This document shows, piece after piece, positions 1 to 11,800 of a DNA stretch of 37,633 bases. The DNA is from Apostichopus leukothele (taxonomy: Eukaryota; Echinodermata; Holothuroidea; Aspidochirotida; Stichopodidae): assembly GCA_010014835.2 (NCBI GenBank), contig JAAAKB020000013.1, forward strand, positions 1,217,616 through 1,255,248, given 5' to 3'. Numbering within the stretch: the first letter of the stretch is position 1; every line of letters begins with the position of its first letter. A model generated the notes under the pieces. The model did no database searches, had not been told where the DNA came from, and saw only the letters and a list, made by a program, of their open reading frames with translations. Both the position numbers and the translations under genes were made by a program.

Positions 1-143
1 CGTTAACCCTTAAGCCCCCGTCTGGGCCGCAAGTGCCCCCCCCCCCTCTTCCCCTGGCCACGCGCAGCTCGAAACAGCCAGTGGGTACCTCAACTTTTGG
101 GCAGAGGGATACAGGGGCACTGGGGCGTGACGACCTCCGCGAG
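1..143. other. GC-rich, CpG-containing left edge, unassigned
   Basis: This stretch is clearly more GC-rich than the rest of the window and contains a C homopolymer run (about 37-46) and several CpGs. No conserved reading frame or RNA is recognised. It directly abuts the tandem repeat that follows, so it may belong to the same repetitive element. Confidence 0.4.
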
Positions 144-389
144 TATGAATAGCGAACCTTATTTCTAGAAGATTATGAATAACGAACCTTTTTGTCAATT
201 ATGAAAAACGAACCTTCTTTTCAATTATGAATAACGAACCTTTTTTTCTTATTATGAATAACGATCCTTATGAGTAAAGAACCGTTTTTCTAGTGATGGA
301 TAACGAACCTTATGAACAATGAACCTTATGACTAACGAACCTTATGACCAATGAACCTTATGAGTAATGGCCGTTATGAATATCGAGCT
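144..389. repeat. Degenerate minisatellite, unit like TATGAATAACGAACCTT
   Basis: At least ten imperfect copies of a core resembling TATGAATAACGAACCTT follow each other. Early copies are spaced by T-rich inserts of variable length (core plus insert about 26-33 bp). Later copies (about 300-370) are packed at about 17-18 bp and alternate between 'AACGAACCTT' and 'AATGAACCTT'. Substitutions are frequent, so the array looks old. No protein role is proposed. Confidence 0.85.
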
Positions 390-2270
390 GCTACCTGAAC
401 AGCATTGGGGATTTATAGTACCACTCCAGTACATGTAATAGGAAGATAGACAAATGGCTTCAGTTTATAAGATGTGAAGTATTAGCGGCAATGCGACCCA
501 CTGAAATATTGCAAACATCAAACTGTTCATATCATTAATTATGGTACTGTTTATGAGTTACGACTCAAGGGGAAACCCATAGAATCCCTCGACACATTAT
601 TCTTTCTACTAAAAGAACGTACCGGTAGTCGCTTTTTTAAAACTCTCGTACGCATATACATTTTGTTCTTACTTGCTGATCAACACTAATTGTCAGTGAC
701 TAAGACAACTTATAATCAAGATAAAACAAATTTTACCAAAACAAAATTTTGACTTTGCAGCACTGGCATCAGTTAAATATCTTCAGTTTGCATAAGCAGA
801 AACTAATGTGAGTGGCTTAATTAGCTGGTGGTGTAACAGTGGGGGAGTCCTTTCATATTTATCAATCTTAATTGACATAAGCAGTGTAAGGGTTCCATTG
901 CTTTGTATCCTTCAAAACTCTAAGCTGACTGTGTAACATCCTGTGAGAAGAATGGAATATATCAGATAGCTGAAGCCTGACAGTTTCATTTCAGTGGAAT
1001 TAATCCCAAATGTAAGCAGAAGAACAATTGGCATGAAGAATCAAAGGTTAACTTCTTGTTGCCCCCTTGACTTGCTGGTCAATTACAATGTTTACAAAGG
1101 AACAAAGATTAAACAAAAGATAATCAATGAATGTCTACCCTAAATTTACTTTGAATAGCAACCAATATACATAGAGTTTAGAAGCTTAGTTACCAGAAAA
1201 GCAGTTGACACTTAAATACTTCTACAATGTACTATGAATGGTTTACCGTGAATCCATTGAAGATTACTGTGTCCACATGGCATTGTGAAATAGTTTGGCT
1301 TTAAGATTAGCAGATGTCTCATTCCTAGAGGTATTGTGAAGATTGGATGAGTGACTAAGAGTAAGTGGTGCCAAGAGGGAAAGTGGTTGAGGGGAGAGTG
1401 AGGGTTGGGGGGAGAGCATTAATTTATTCTCAGTACAATGCTAGATATCCTTATTTTGAAGCTGTATTTGCCAATGTTGGTACAACAGTGACAGGGTTTC
1501 TACTGGAATTTTAAATGGAAGACACCCCTCTCCCACCGCCCTCCAGAGTCATGGAGGTTGACTTCAAAATAATATGTGCATGAGAATAAATTTGTTTTAT
1601 TAATTGTTAAGAAATTGGAGAGTGATTACACAATGAATGATTCATAACTCTGAAGAAAAAATGCTGAGATCAAAATGTACATATTTATATCATTTATATT
1701 TTTCCAAACTGAATACTGATAAGACCACATTTTAAAATTGAAGCATGGATGTACTAAAAATACAAGCACACTTCAAAGGTTGTATAACACACATGCAGCA
1801 CACAGTACTGTAATTTTTTATAAATAGTTAAGTTTGTACCTCAAACTATCCATTTTAATTGAGAAAGGTTCCATCTGGCATTAATGAGGGCCAAGTTTCA
1901 AAAGATTGTCCAGCACCACAAGAAAAAGAAGGTGAAAAAAGTTGTTCAACATAAACCAATAAATTTCTACAAAAGAAAAATAACGTTAAGAAAATCAGAA
2001 ATTTTATCTCTATTTTTTCAACAAGTTCAATATGAACTAGGAATGAATTTTCTTAGAAAGACATTTGTGGCAATCATTAAACCTGCACTCTACAGTTGCT
2101 TACAACCACAGCACACTTAAAAATTGCATAAATGTTATTAAAATGGGACATAAAATTGTGGTTACTGTCCTTCTTATGACATGTGAACTGTTGGAACATT
2201 ATAGAGGAACAATTATTTATAAAAGAATTGAACACTAGAATCCTGTGGTCAGGGTAAACTTAAGGTTACT
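390..2270. other. Intergenic, no gene seen
   Basis: AT-rich sequence. An open frame at 1884-2120 (+) is lysine-rich but matches no family I know and has no supporting splice or promoter signal. Nothing else could be supported. Confidence 0.5.
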
Positions 2271-2277
2271 ATGACCG

Positions 2278-2305
2278 GGGGCCACTCTCTGTGAAGAGTG
2301 GCTCC
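2278..2305. repeat. Short imperfect hairpin
   Basis: GCCACTCT (2281-2288) pairs perfectly with AGAGTGGC (2295-2302) across a 6-nt loop. Three further pairs, one of them G-T, extend the stem outward. No terminator or RNA gene assignment is made; this is a eukaryotic intergenic hairpin of unknown role. Confidence 0.5.
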
Positions 2306-2586
2306 TGGTTCTGCCGATAAGCCTTTGAGTGTATAAACTAGAGGCCATTTAGCATTTTTCTGTAATCCATCACGTTTACCTATTTTGATGTACATATCAA
2401 CTATATATAATGCAGCAACAACTTTACACATTTGATTTACTCCTTTTTACTCCTTTTTTTCTTTTGCTTTTATAAGACAATTGTGTTGGAGAGTGGTTGA
2501 TTGGCTGGCCAGTACTCAGCACCAAATCAGTTCCTCAGGGCATAGTTTTGCAATTGATTGAGGACATACAGCCCCTGGTATACCTG

Positions 2587-2634
2587 GCAAGCCTGAAAAC
2601 AAGCAAGTACATACTTGCTTGTTTTCAGGCTTGC
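2587..2634. repeat. Perfect palindrome, 23-bp arms, 2-nt spacer
   Basis: The left arm (2587-2609) starts GCAAGCCTGAAAACAAG; the right arm (2612-2634) is its exact reverse complement, separated only by CA. Pairing stops abruptly at both ends. Such a structure can extrude as a cruciform, mark a small foldback or MITE element, or arise as a foldback artefact in sequencing. No target-site duplication is obvious. Confidence 0.9.
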
Positions 2635-3923
2635 AGAGAAAGACAAATCCATTAAAATTCAATTTATGAACAAATTCTAATATTTTTATCTCACTGAGAG
2701 AAGATTACTTAGTTTGACAATTTGCAGGGTTATAGTTTCCAGACAGGGCTTTTAGTGCATTGAACATTGCCCAACATTATAAACGATTGTACATCAATGC
2801 CAAGTAAATGTCACTAAAACATCAACCCAAATGAAATCAACATTTGACTTAGCTTAACCTTCCAAAATTAAACATCAAAATTAACAATCATGCTGGGGGA
2901 TGTTGTCTGTCCAGTGTTGAAAACTCTCTTATGGTAGACTAAAAGGCATTCCCTAGAATTCTAAAACATTTTAGTTATTTCAAAATTGATTCAATACATT
3001 TGAGATCAATTTATAAAACTCTACACTGTTTGCACAAGTATTAGGTAAAAAGAGGGGAAGGGATTGGATTCTGTCTACGCAGGAAGACTTAAGAAACAAG
3101 TTTAGGTTATTGCTTCAAACTTTGCATAGAATTTGCCTTTACTTTGTTTCAATAAAAAAAACTCTCATATACTGGAAAAAAAAAAATAATAATGCTCCTT
3201 TTGCATTTACCCTGTAAGTAATGATATTACAATAGCACACATGGAGATATTTACCTGACTTCACCTGTACATTATGATTGTTCACAGTATGCAGTCAATG
3301 TGAACTGTTGCACAATAAGTGAAATACCCTACACTATCCCAACCTTTAATTTTGCATTGAAAGTAACAAGCAAATAAACCTTGATGTTACCTGATCTTCT
3401 TGGCAGTGTTTGGTCCAAATTTTAGCTTGCTAATTTTGTTTGGAAAAAAGAAATTTTCTGGTGGATCTGCATCTCCAAATTACTTGAAGGCATCAAGGAG
3501 TGTTATATTAGACAAATAAATGTTTGAGGTAGGTAACAGATTTTGAGTGTGGTAGTAAAATGTTTGTTGAAGTTAGAGCACAATTGCTCATCATTTGATT
3601 GTCTAACATATTTGGGCCAATGCTGATGACTTTTATGTTACCATTACACAGAGACATTGACATATGAAAGAGAGATCACAAATATCTGGTAAACCCCTCA
3701 ACTCGGAAATGTTCTTTAAGAAATGGAAAAATTGTAAAATCTCAGGTTTGGCAGCACAAAATGTTTTTCACTTGTCCATGGATATGGTAAAAGAAATTAC
3801 TAGTACAACAGCTACTTTGTGGCTACATGTGACATGTTTCCTTTCCGTATGAAAACAAGACAAAGATACAGTACCGACACACTGTGTATGAAAACAATAG
3901 TTGTTGCTTTTTCTGTCCAGAGT
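2635..3923. other. Intergenic and probable 3' UTR of the SMKR1-like gene
   Basis: No gene of its own is seen. On the minus strand this lies downstream of the SMKR1-like stop codon (3924). No AATAAA was found on that strand close to the stop; an ATTAAA variant lies at 3345-3350, about 575 nt downstream. The true 3' end is therefore uncertain. Confidence 0.35.
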
Positions 3924-4193
3924 TCATTTCTTCTTCTTCTTACCCTTCCCTTTACCCTTCTTCTTCTTTTTCGAGCCATCTGGCCATCCAAATCCTCTGA
4001 CTTCAAGGAATTCCTGAGCTCCATGGGCAATGTAGTAAGCATTAGTCATAGCAGCAGGGCTGAGTAAATCCACTGGTTTCTTGGGAGCTGGAGATACTGA
4101 TTTTGTTTTCCTTTTACCTTTTTTCCCTCCTGGACTTTTACTCCTGCCTCTTGGTAGTGCTTTGGCACTTTTTGAAAATCCTTTCTTTCCACC
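3924..4193 (-). CDS. SMKR1: SMKR1-like coding exon 2 (residues 2-90)
   Basis: The acceptor reads ATTCCAG before GGTGGAAAG. The 270-nt exon starts in phase 0 and encodes 89 residues plus TGA. All of the conserved core (SPAAM, YYIAH, RGFGWP) sits in this exon, which makes it the strongest evidence for the gene. Confidence 0.88.
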   Translation of the reverse strand, partial: GGKKGFSKSAKALPRGRSKSPGGKKGKRKTKSVSPAPKKPVDLLSPAAMTNAYYIAHGAQEFLEVRGFGWPDGSKKKKKGKGKGKKKKK

Positions 4194-4778
4194 CTGGAAT
4201 ACACAAAGACAACCACCATCAAAGTTGGGATAGAAATGGCAATATTTGAAAACTTAGATAGATTAATAGCACTTTTCAACTGAATGTTAAGCCAACCGTA
4301 CAATTAGTAATATTTTACTCATTTATTCCGCAATGAATAATCTAATACAAAATGTGAACTTATGTTGAGGTTTCACCAAATCCATGTTGTGGATTAGCAA
4401 AACCTTGAATACAGGATTTGATAACTGTAAGACACAAATTACTAAAACAGTTCATTTCAAAACAAACACATGTTTACAATTTTTCCCCCTGAACTTGCTT
4501 CTCAAACTTAGTAAAAGGTACAAACAAATTTGAAAATTGTCTTGCTTGAAAAGAATTATGATAAAGTACAGAAGTTGGGTGATAGTGTATTCCTTTTCCT
4601 TCTTTTCTTCTCTTTCTTAGAGCTCTACATGTGATGTCATGTGGACATGAGTTATGTGTGTTGTGTATATGAGAGAATAGAAGACTAGAGGTTCAGTGGG
4701 TGATGGCTTATTTTCCAAGTTCTAAAGCCAATATCCAATCAATAACATGAAGAAAAACAGTATTATGAAACTTACCAT
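3924..4778 (-). CDS. SMKR1: Small lysine-rich protein 1-like (SMKR1), complete, 90 aa
   Basis: Two coding exons join: the ATG is the last three bases of an exon (4778-4776, followed by GTAAG), and codon 2 (GGT) opens the next exon at 4193, after CAG. The reading frame ends at TGA (3926-3924). The product begins [18 protein letters not shown] and is rich in Lys and Arg. Residues about 41-72 hold the recognisable core [17 protein letters not shown] followed by [16 protein letters not shown], and the tail is nearly all Lys and Gly. Human SMKR1, as I recall it, has the same layout: a Lys-rich head, a VDILSPAAM...YYIAH core, an RGF.WP motif and a basic tail. Its biochemical function is not known to me. 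An in-frame TAA directly before the ATG fixes the start. It lies on the same strand as the STRIP gene, about 2.7 kb past the STRIP stop, with its own likely promoter. Confidence 0.85.
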
Positions 4779-4874
4779 TTATTTTTCTGAGTTGCAATAA
4801 GAGTTTTGCAGCCAGCTTGACAATCTTAAGTTGCTGCCTCCAAATTGTTCAGGCAACTGTCCTATTGATTTCAT
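4776..4874 (-). promoter_or_regulatory. SMKR1: SMKR1-like leader exon carrying a uORF and the start codon
   Basis: Bounded by an acceptor (TTTTTACAG, ending 4875) and a donor (GTAAG from 4775), this 99-nt exon opens with ATG and contains a 31-codon upstream ORF (starting MKSIGQLPEQF). Its TAA (4781-4779) directly touches the SMKR1 ATG, giving TAAATG. The main ATG is the exon's last codon. Ribosomes must bypass this uORF or reinitiate after it. Confidence 0.7.
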
Positions 4875-5688
4875 CTGTAAAAAGTAGAAATAAACGTTGC
4901 CATTTGAAGGTTTTGTAATGGAGATCCAAATGTTGTATGATTATAACTCTCCAAGTATCTTACTGGGAGCATCAAAGCATTTTATCGCACAGTAAATTTT
5001 AGTAATATTTCATTTTCCCAGTGCACTCTCATCACGTACTGTCTGGGAATGCCAAGTCTAATGGTCAGAAACTCCATGAAAGAAATTAAACCTTTCAATA
5101 ATGTACTTCATTTAGCAACTAAAGCATGCAGAAATTTTAGTCACTTAAATCACCTTTTAGTTAAGTTTTGAAAGTTATATTCCAATTGATTGTGTCTATT
5201 TGACAGGGAGCAAGAGGAATAACTGGACCATTTTCATCCCGCAGTAGCTGGACAAAAATGAATCACTTGCAGAAATGAATATGTAATCCAAAATAGCAAA
5301 TCTTGGCAAATGCAGATTTTCAATTTTGTTGACCTGTTATGTGCATGAACACACTATGGTAATAGTTGGGAGCAGTACTCATTGCTACAGTCTATAGAAA
5401 TATCACCTCTGGAAAAATCAATCTTGTTGGGTAAGTATCGTCCCCACCCCTCCTCTTCTCACACCGACCATAAATTTGCTGAGAATTTGCACAATACATG
5501 GCTGAATTCCCACTTTAACAGGCCCTAGGCCTATCTCAATTTGTATGTGTTTCCCAAATATTTTATCCAACAACACAACACAAGGTATGTTGTTTGATTC
5601 AATATCATCCAATTTCCACACCTAAAGTTAGCCTATACTCAAGGTACTGCTGACGTCTTACACAGTTACAGTATTGGGGCCAACTTAC

Positions 5689-5840
5689 GATTGATCCATT
5701 TCCAACATTGCTGTAGTGTAACTGGGCCGGAGGCTGAAGACATTCGTACAGGAACTAAAGTCGAACGGCTTTCAGGACAGGTTTTAGTGTAGCGAAGTCG
5801 TAAAAAAAAAGTTAAATTTCAAACACTGCTGCTGGAACGC
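5689..5840 (-). promoter_or_regulatory. SMKR1: Predicted non-coding first exon of the SMKR1-like gene
   Basis: A strong donor (GTAAGT, 5688-5683) ends a CpG-containing block that starts about 30 nt below a TATA box. The right boundary is estimated from that TATA box. The exon contains ATGs at 5743 and 5708, both opening short uORFs that continue across the splice into the next exon and stop there. No frame through this exon extends the main protein. Confidence 0.5.
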
Positions 5841-5865
5841 GCCTTCTCGGCTTGACTTCGGACAA

Positions 5866-5873
5866 TTTTTATA
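5866..5873 (-). promoter_or_regulatory. TATA box (TATAAAAA)
   Basis: The minus strand reads GTATAAAAATTG here, with a CpG-rich block downstream containing the predicted leader exon. Transcription would be expected to start about 30 nt away, near 5835-5845. Confidence 0.5.
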
Positions 5874-8398
5874 CGATGACCATTTCGACAAAGGATGAAA
5901 GCAGTTCATTTAACAACTCCTTTCAAAGACCTCCACGTTAATTAAAAACTTAACGAATTACATTCACAACATACATGTTACAATGTGGGAATATTGTTGG
6001 TACAGTAAATGTACGGTACGTATACGCGGTGCCGAAGCTACAAAGCCTCTCGCTGCAGCGCTGGTCGGTTGCTATTTACCATCAAGGTCGGTCAAAGGTC
6101 GTAACCAATGTATGCGAGGGCTCACGGAGCTACTATGAGGTTTATCGGCGTTATGTTTCAGTAATAAGGCACGTCACAAGCGCTTCCAAAATGCACGTTA
6201 TCATGACTGCAGTGTTGGTAAATTTGCTTTTTACCAACAAAGTACCAAAAATTTGAATTTTTCTTTCTCTGACTTGGAAAATAATTTAAGCCAAATTCTC
6301 TGCAATGCCCAACATTATTGCAGCACAAGAATAGGTTAAAATTATACAATGCCTTCAAATTTCAGTTCCAATATTTCTGCAATAAAATAATAAATACTTT
6401 TATATCTGACTTAATTCAACTTGCAATTTCTTTTAACAAGGGTACACACATACTAGAAACCCCTCTACTAAATTTGCCAAGGCACCCAACTACTTGAAAC
6501 CATGCACAGTATTATAGTGTTCCAGTAAAAACAATTCTCATTGAAGTTTTCCACATTATTTTGTTCTTGGCAAACTGTATACCTCACAAGACGTTTTTTG
6601 GTTATGCTCTGGAGGTTCTCCAAAGCTTAAAATTCCTGAGATAAATGATAACAAGTGATCAAACGTTTATAAATAAGAGTGATGATTTATTTACAGTGAC
6701 ATCATACTCAATACACAACAGACATATTTAATTCATTCTTTACAAAGACAAGAAGAAATACCAACATGAAGGCTTCATACCATTACCAGGATGGAATAGA
6801 GGTTGGGGTTAGTCCAGTAAAGTTACCCTTCTATGAAAAGGAACAACATCTGTTTCTTCATTGCAACAAAAATGTAAAACCACTGGGTGCAAAATTATTA
6901 TTGTCATGAATAAGTTACGTTGAACAGCAGATAGCGTCAACAGATTTTCAAAGACCAAACATGGTTACTTTATATGAAGGCCATTATCCAAAATTTTACT
7001 TTTGCTCTTTTATGGCCAATCATCGGGTAAACTAAATATGTTTTTACAAAACATTTTGACACTTTTTACATGATCTAAGTTGAGAGCAATACACAACCAC
7101 AAACTTTTAAGGATGAGTTGAATTTAGGCGGGGGAAAAAAAGCATCAATTTTGATTGTCAAATCCAAAGTGATTGATAAAAGTCTTCAATGAAGATAAGT
7201 GTCTGTCCATTAATATGCACACAATGAAGTATAGTCTCCCACAGAATCTGGACACATCATACATTACATATGAGTACACAACTGGCAGACAATACACCCT
7301 GATGAACAACCAATTATTAAGAACTGTGGTACATTCTGTGGAAGAACATTGGTAGTGAGCATCAAGTCAATGTTATATTTAAACTAATGCAGTTGAAAGG
7401 TCACTGGTATACACCCCCAGGTATCCTCACAAGTCAAATAATTGTCACTTACGTCAAACTTCATCATGGAACATCTCTTTACATCCTTAAACTAGTTTTT
7501 CTTGTTTCCCTCTTAGCACTCCTCAATGTCTGAGACAAACTTAGAAGGTTAGAATCTTAGAGAGAGTATGCTTTCAAAAAGGTTTCAGCTCTAATGAGCA
7601 AGCTAAGGGTAATACTTTGTGATAACCTTGAAGGGAAGCACATTATCATATGAGAGCAAACAATGTTTCGTTTTCAGGAAATATCTGATACACAGAAGTT
7701 CGATCAAGAACAAATAAGTATGAAAGCTCAAATTGTGCCTTCTGTGTCTACACATATATCTAGTTGATAGGAGAGCTGTTATGTAAACCCAGTCATATTA
7801 TACTATATCTTTTTAACTTCATCATGTAAATTTGATCCATTAAAATCTCCTTTGTTTCCTTCTCTAAATTCACACTCTTTAGAGATACATTGATCTCACA
7901 CTGAGAAATTGAAGTACCTCATGTCAACTAATGCTGAAGACACAAATGATTATTTTTATTAAATATATTCCTATTAGCCAGAAGACACATATAGAGCAGA
8001 GATATCCATAGATTATGCAGGCATTCAGAGAGGTTGGTCCCTACCATCCACATTGATGCATCAACGATTAACAAAATCAAGTTTAATAAACAGCCCATTC
8101 TTCTGTTCAGTCAATAACCTCCCTCTCATTTCTTTTGAAAGCAAACTCATTCATACTCGGAAATAAATGAGGAAGAAAAAAGACAAAGTTTTGTGAATTC
8201 AGGTCAAAGCTCATCCAAGCAATGACTGAAAGAAAGGTTATTTGAGTCAGTGCTACCAACCATGACAGGTGGGCCAATAAGTAACACCCATTTTTCTTCT
8301 TCAACAATACTTGAAATGCACCAATTTTCAAATGTTTTACTCTTCTTTTCACTTCAAGACTTGGACCTTCAGTTGCAGGAATAAACTGCTAACAAATC
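5874..8398. other. Intergenic: SMKR1-like upstream region and STRIP 3' flank
   Basis: The right part is downstream of the STRIP stop codon on the minus strand and probably includes its 3' UTR; the first minus-strand AATAAA seen is at 7955-7960, about 630 nt past the stop. The left part, 5874-6260, is CpG-richer and has two nuclear-receptor-like half sites, TCAAGGTCG (6082-6090) and TCAAAGGTCG (6092-6101). An open frame at 5975-6256 (+) is not recognised. No other gene is supported. Confidence 0.4.
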
Positions 8399-8486
8399 CT
8401 AGCTGACATGCTAGCTAGCTGACATCCTGCAGCTGCAGCTGACAGCATGCTAGCTGACATCCTAGCTAAAAACTCTAGCTGACATG
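8399..8486. repeat. AGCTGACAT-type short tandem repeat
   Basis: Five irregular copies of the core AGCTGACAT/AGCTGACAG are separated by CTAGCT, CTGCAGCTGC or similar palindromic links. The array begins about 100 nt downstream of the STRIP stop codon, so it would be transcribed in that gene's 3' UTR. The AGCT and CTGCAG palindromes would let the RNA fold on itself. Confidence 0.8.
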
Positions 8487-8589
8487 AATGGACACCTCTT
8501 CCATTGCTTGGTTTAGGGCCCTGTATGCCTCTCAAGTCTTTCAATCTCACCTCCTTATACGTAAATCACAATGATTCAGGGCTTTCCCC

Positions 8590-8858
8590 TTAAACTATAA
8601 TATTGTCTTTAAGCAGAAGATCCCAATCAATCTGGGTTGAAAACACTTCCCTGTCCAACCAAACTTCGTAGAACCTCTTGAATTCCTCGCTAAGTTCTAG
8701 GCAATGACCCAGTACACTTTGTAAATTATTATCAACAGCCTCCAGTTCAGGGTCTTTGCCGGGACTACTCTGTTCGTAACGCCTGGAGTTGAAACGGTCC
8801 ACGCAAGCTCTGAGGGCACACTCCTCTGCTTGGAAGTCCCATGGCCTTGCATCCATGT
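8590..8858 (-). CDS. STRIP1: STRIP terminal exon e
   Basis: The acceptor CCTTTTTCAG precedes ACATGGATGC; the first two bases complete an Asp codon. It encodes MDARPWDFQAEECALRA to KDNIIV and TAA at 8592-8590. Confidence 0.95.
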
Positions 8859-11800
8859 CTGAAAAAGGGAAAACCATAACTTTCATTTCCTGAACCTTTT
8901 GAGTGTAGTATAGTTAAATCTATGAAATTTTTACACAACATCATTTGTAGCTACCTATGTGTGACATTTATGCAACAGATATATTTTACACTTTCCAAGG
9001 AACGAATGCTCATAACTAGTGTACAGTTATGAATGAACTAGTCAACAAATGTATTGTCCAATCCTTATATTCAAATATGTTCGAATATGTATAGCTGTTA
9101 AAAGAATTTTGTAGGCATAAAAGCAATTTGATGATTCTTGTTACTTGCAAAGTACCATCCTTACTTGTGGTTTGAAATGCCTGATTACCATTCATGCAAC
9201 AAACCAACAAACTGTTTAGCACTGATGTGTATCTGTGTGTAAAGAAGCTACCTTAAAAGCGAAAATAGCTTCCATGAGCAGCCCCCAAAAAATCTCAAAA
9301 ATTACCATTTCCAAAGACCCAATCGTCGTTGAGTCTGTGTCGTACTTTGGAGTAGATTGCAGACATTGTTTTCATGTTACTCTTCCTCCACTGTCTTCCC
9401 AGGTACTTCGTTTGAACTTTTAAAAGTTTGAGGACGTACAACTGCATCAATGGCTGCTTGACCTTCAAGGCTCTCTTGAGAATGGGAGCTGATTTAAATA
9501 CCACCAGCATCTGAGAAATAAAAGAAGAAAGAAATGCGGTAGTTATATTTATCCATCATGTATGAACAGTGATCATAACAGCTGCAACGGGCCGGATAAG
9601 TAAAATGATCTAGATCTCACTTTAGACTTTTCCATGCCACAATTGAGGATGGAAGCATACAGCAATGTTACTTCCAGGATGACTTAAACCTACATCTCCC
9701 CATTTGTTGCTGAATATTTCATTAGAGTATGACAGCATGGTGAAACTGGTACCCATGACCACAAAGGCTCGGTACGGATACCCATGACACAAATTAAGGG
9801 TGGATGCAAGGCAAGGGTGCACCCTCTCCAGTGACCTATAACAAAACAACACACATCGAATTCATCATCCTCTGAGGAAGCAAGCCCCTGGTTATGGAAC
9901 TCAGTGGAATCCTGTCCACCTGTCTGGCAATGCACCCCACAGCTTGAAACTGCACAATGGCAATATCTGCCATTATTGGGTAAAAACCACCATATTATTA
10001 CCAGACTCATTAACAAATAGCTTAGAAGATTTCACCAAAGCTGCCAGAGAAGGAAACCTGCTGTAATTATAACATAAGGAAGCCATAAAAATAAGATAAA
10101 AACATGAGTACAGTTGGAACTAAAAATAAAAAGAAAGTCCAAGTATCTGAAAATCTAGACCAAGCATAGTTACTATGGAAACATCTGAATAAATCACACC
10201 ATATACAATTAACTACTGTAGACCTACCCTTGTATAGGCCCAATGTTAGTATACTATACAACTATCTGATGGTTAGGCAAGTATGTTATTGTTGCTGACC
10301 TAATTGGTAGGTACACAAAACAATCACATATAAACTGATTCGGTTTTATAGTCAATACTCACCATCGTTCTCGAGTGCTTCCACTTTGTTAACTTGTTGA
10401 GGATACGCAGAAGGTTTATGCAAGCGAAGACATTTCGCCAACAAAAAACTTCACTATCACCAGCCTCCTAGGAAAGTAATATAAAACAAATATCAGAAAC
10501 TTATCTATGTAATTTAATAACTCACTATCTGTTCCCATCATCTGTTAACCATACCATGAGAATGAAATCCCTTCCTGGTAGGCACATCAAACAGGGGATG
10601 CTACTGTGTGGTCCAACTATCCTATACTTTTTACTCTTTTTACATGAAATGAAACCCTGGTTGATGTCGTGTAGGAGCTACTTAGCAACTTTAGCAGTCA
10701 CAAGTTTTGTTGTTTAGTTTGGAAAATTAACTCTTGATAATAAAGTAAATTATTAAGCAGAAAAGTGTGTTAACAGTACATACCAAGCTATCTGCTGTTA
10801 ATTCTGGTTGATCGCCAATGACGCAGAAGGGAAAGTCAATGAGATGAATGCTGACAAAAATAATATAGAGAAAAGTCAGAGAAATACAGATGATTGAAGG
10901 AGAATTAAATAATTTTCAATGAAATGAAAACACATCAAAACTAGTACCACAATGATCTACATCCAATCCTTGGTAGGGTATAGGGTTACAATTAACAACC
11001 ACTGACCTGCTTTACCCCCTAAGTGCATAATTTTCCTGTAAGACTTATTGGCACATGGTTACCCATGGTTACCCATCTCAACATTTACTACTGAGTGATT
11101 TTACAGTAATAATGGAATCATGCAAGAAATTTTTGAATCAAACAACGAACAAGGCAAAACAATCGAGCTCTATAACATATCATCACCCAATCAAGTTACC
11201 ATTGCAAAATATATATATATAAATATGTGTATTATCCAAGTTGGTCATAAAAATTAAAATAAAACTAACACATCATTACATTTTATAGAGCATTCTTTCA
11301 AGGACTTACTGAATATCAATCCCCTAAGTATCATTCTGATGAAAGATCTTTATATTAACAAGTGATAAATTAGATATACATGAGGTACGATGCAGTACAC
11401 CAAAAATTTGCACCATTAAATCCAACCAGAACCAAAATAGAATAGTTTTTACTAGTTTTACAATACTGACACTTTTAAGCTGTCATCCCTAAGGAAGTAA
11501 ACATGTTCAACAAATGACCATACTCTGATACCAAGCAACAAATTTCTAGAGTAAAAATGTCTCTTCCAATCATGATGTAGTACCTCTTCATTGCCTGTGA
11601 TTGGTCAATGCAGGGCCAATTATGAGGTCAATTACATCTTTTAAACTTTTCAAGTTTTCTTAAGCATAAACTGAGAATACAGTATTCTTCATCCTTTTTG
11701 TTCCTGGGCCAAGTTATTGACCAGAGGCCTTGAGGCTACGCCCCTCTACCCCCCCTTCCCCCCTTGGGTCAGGCCTGGTTCAATGACAAATTCTATTACG

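Noticed and set aside
1884-2120. Lysine-rich 78-codon ORF
   Set aside because: AT-rich with poly-A-derived Lys codons, no family match, no promoter or splice support.
6064-6082. X-box for ciliary RFX control of the SMKR1-like gene (GGTTGCTATTTACCATC)
   Set aside because: Only one half site (GTTGCT) fits the consensus; the second half does not.
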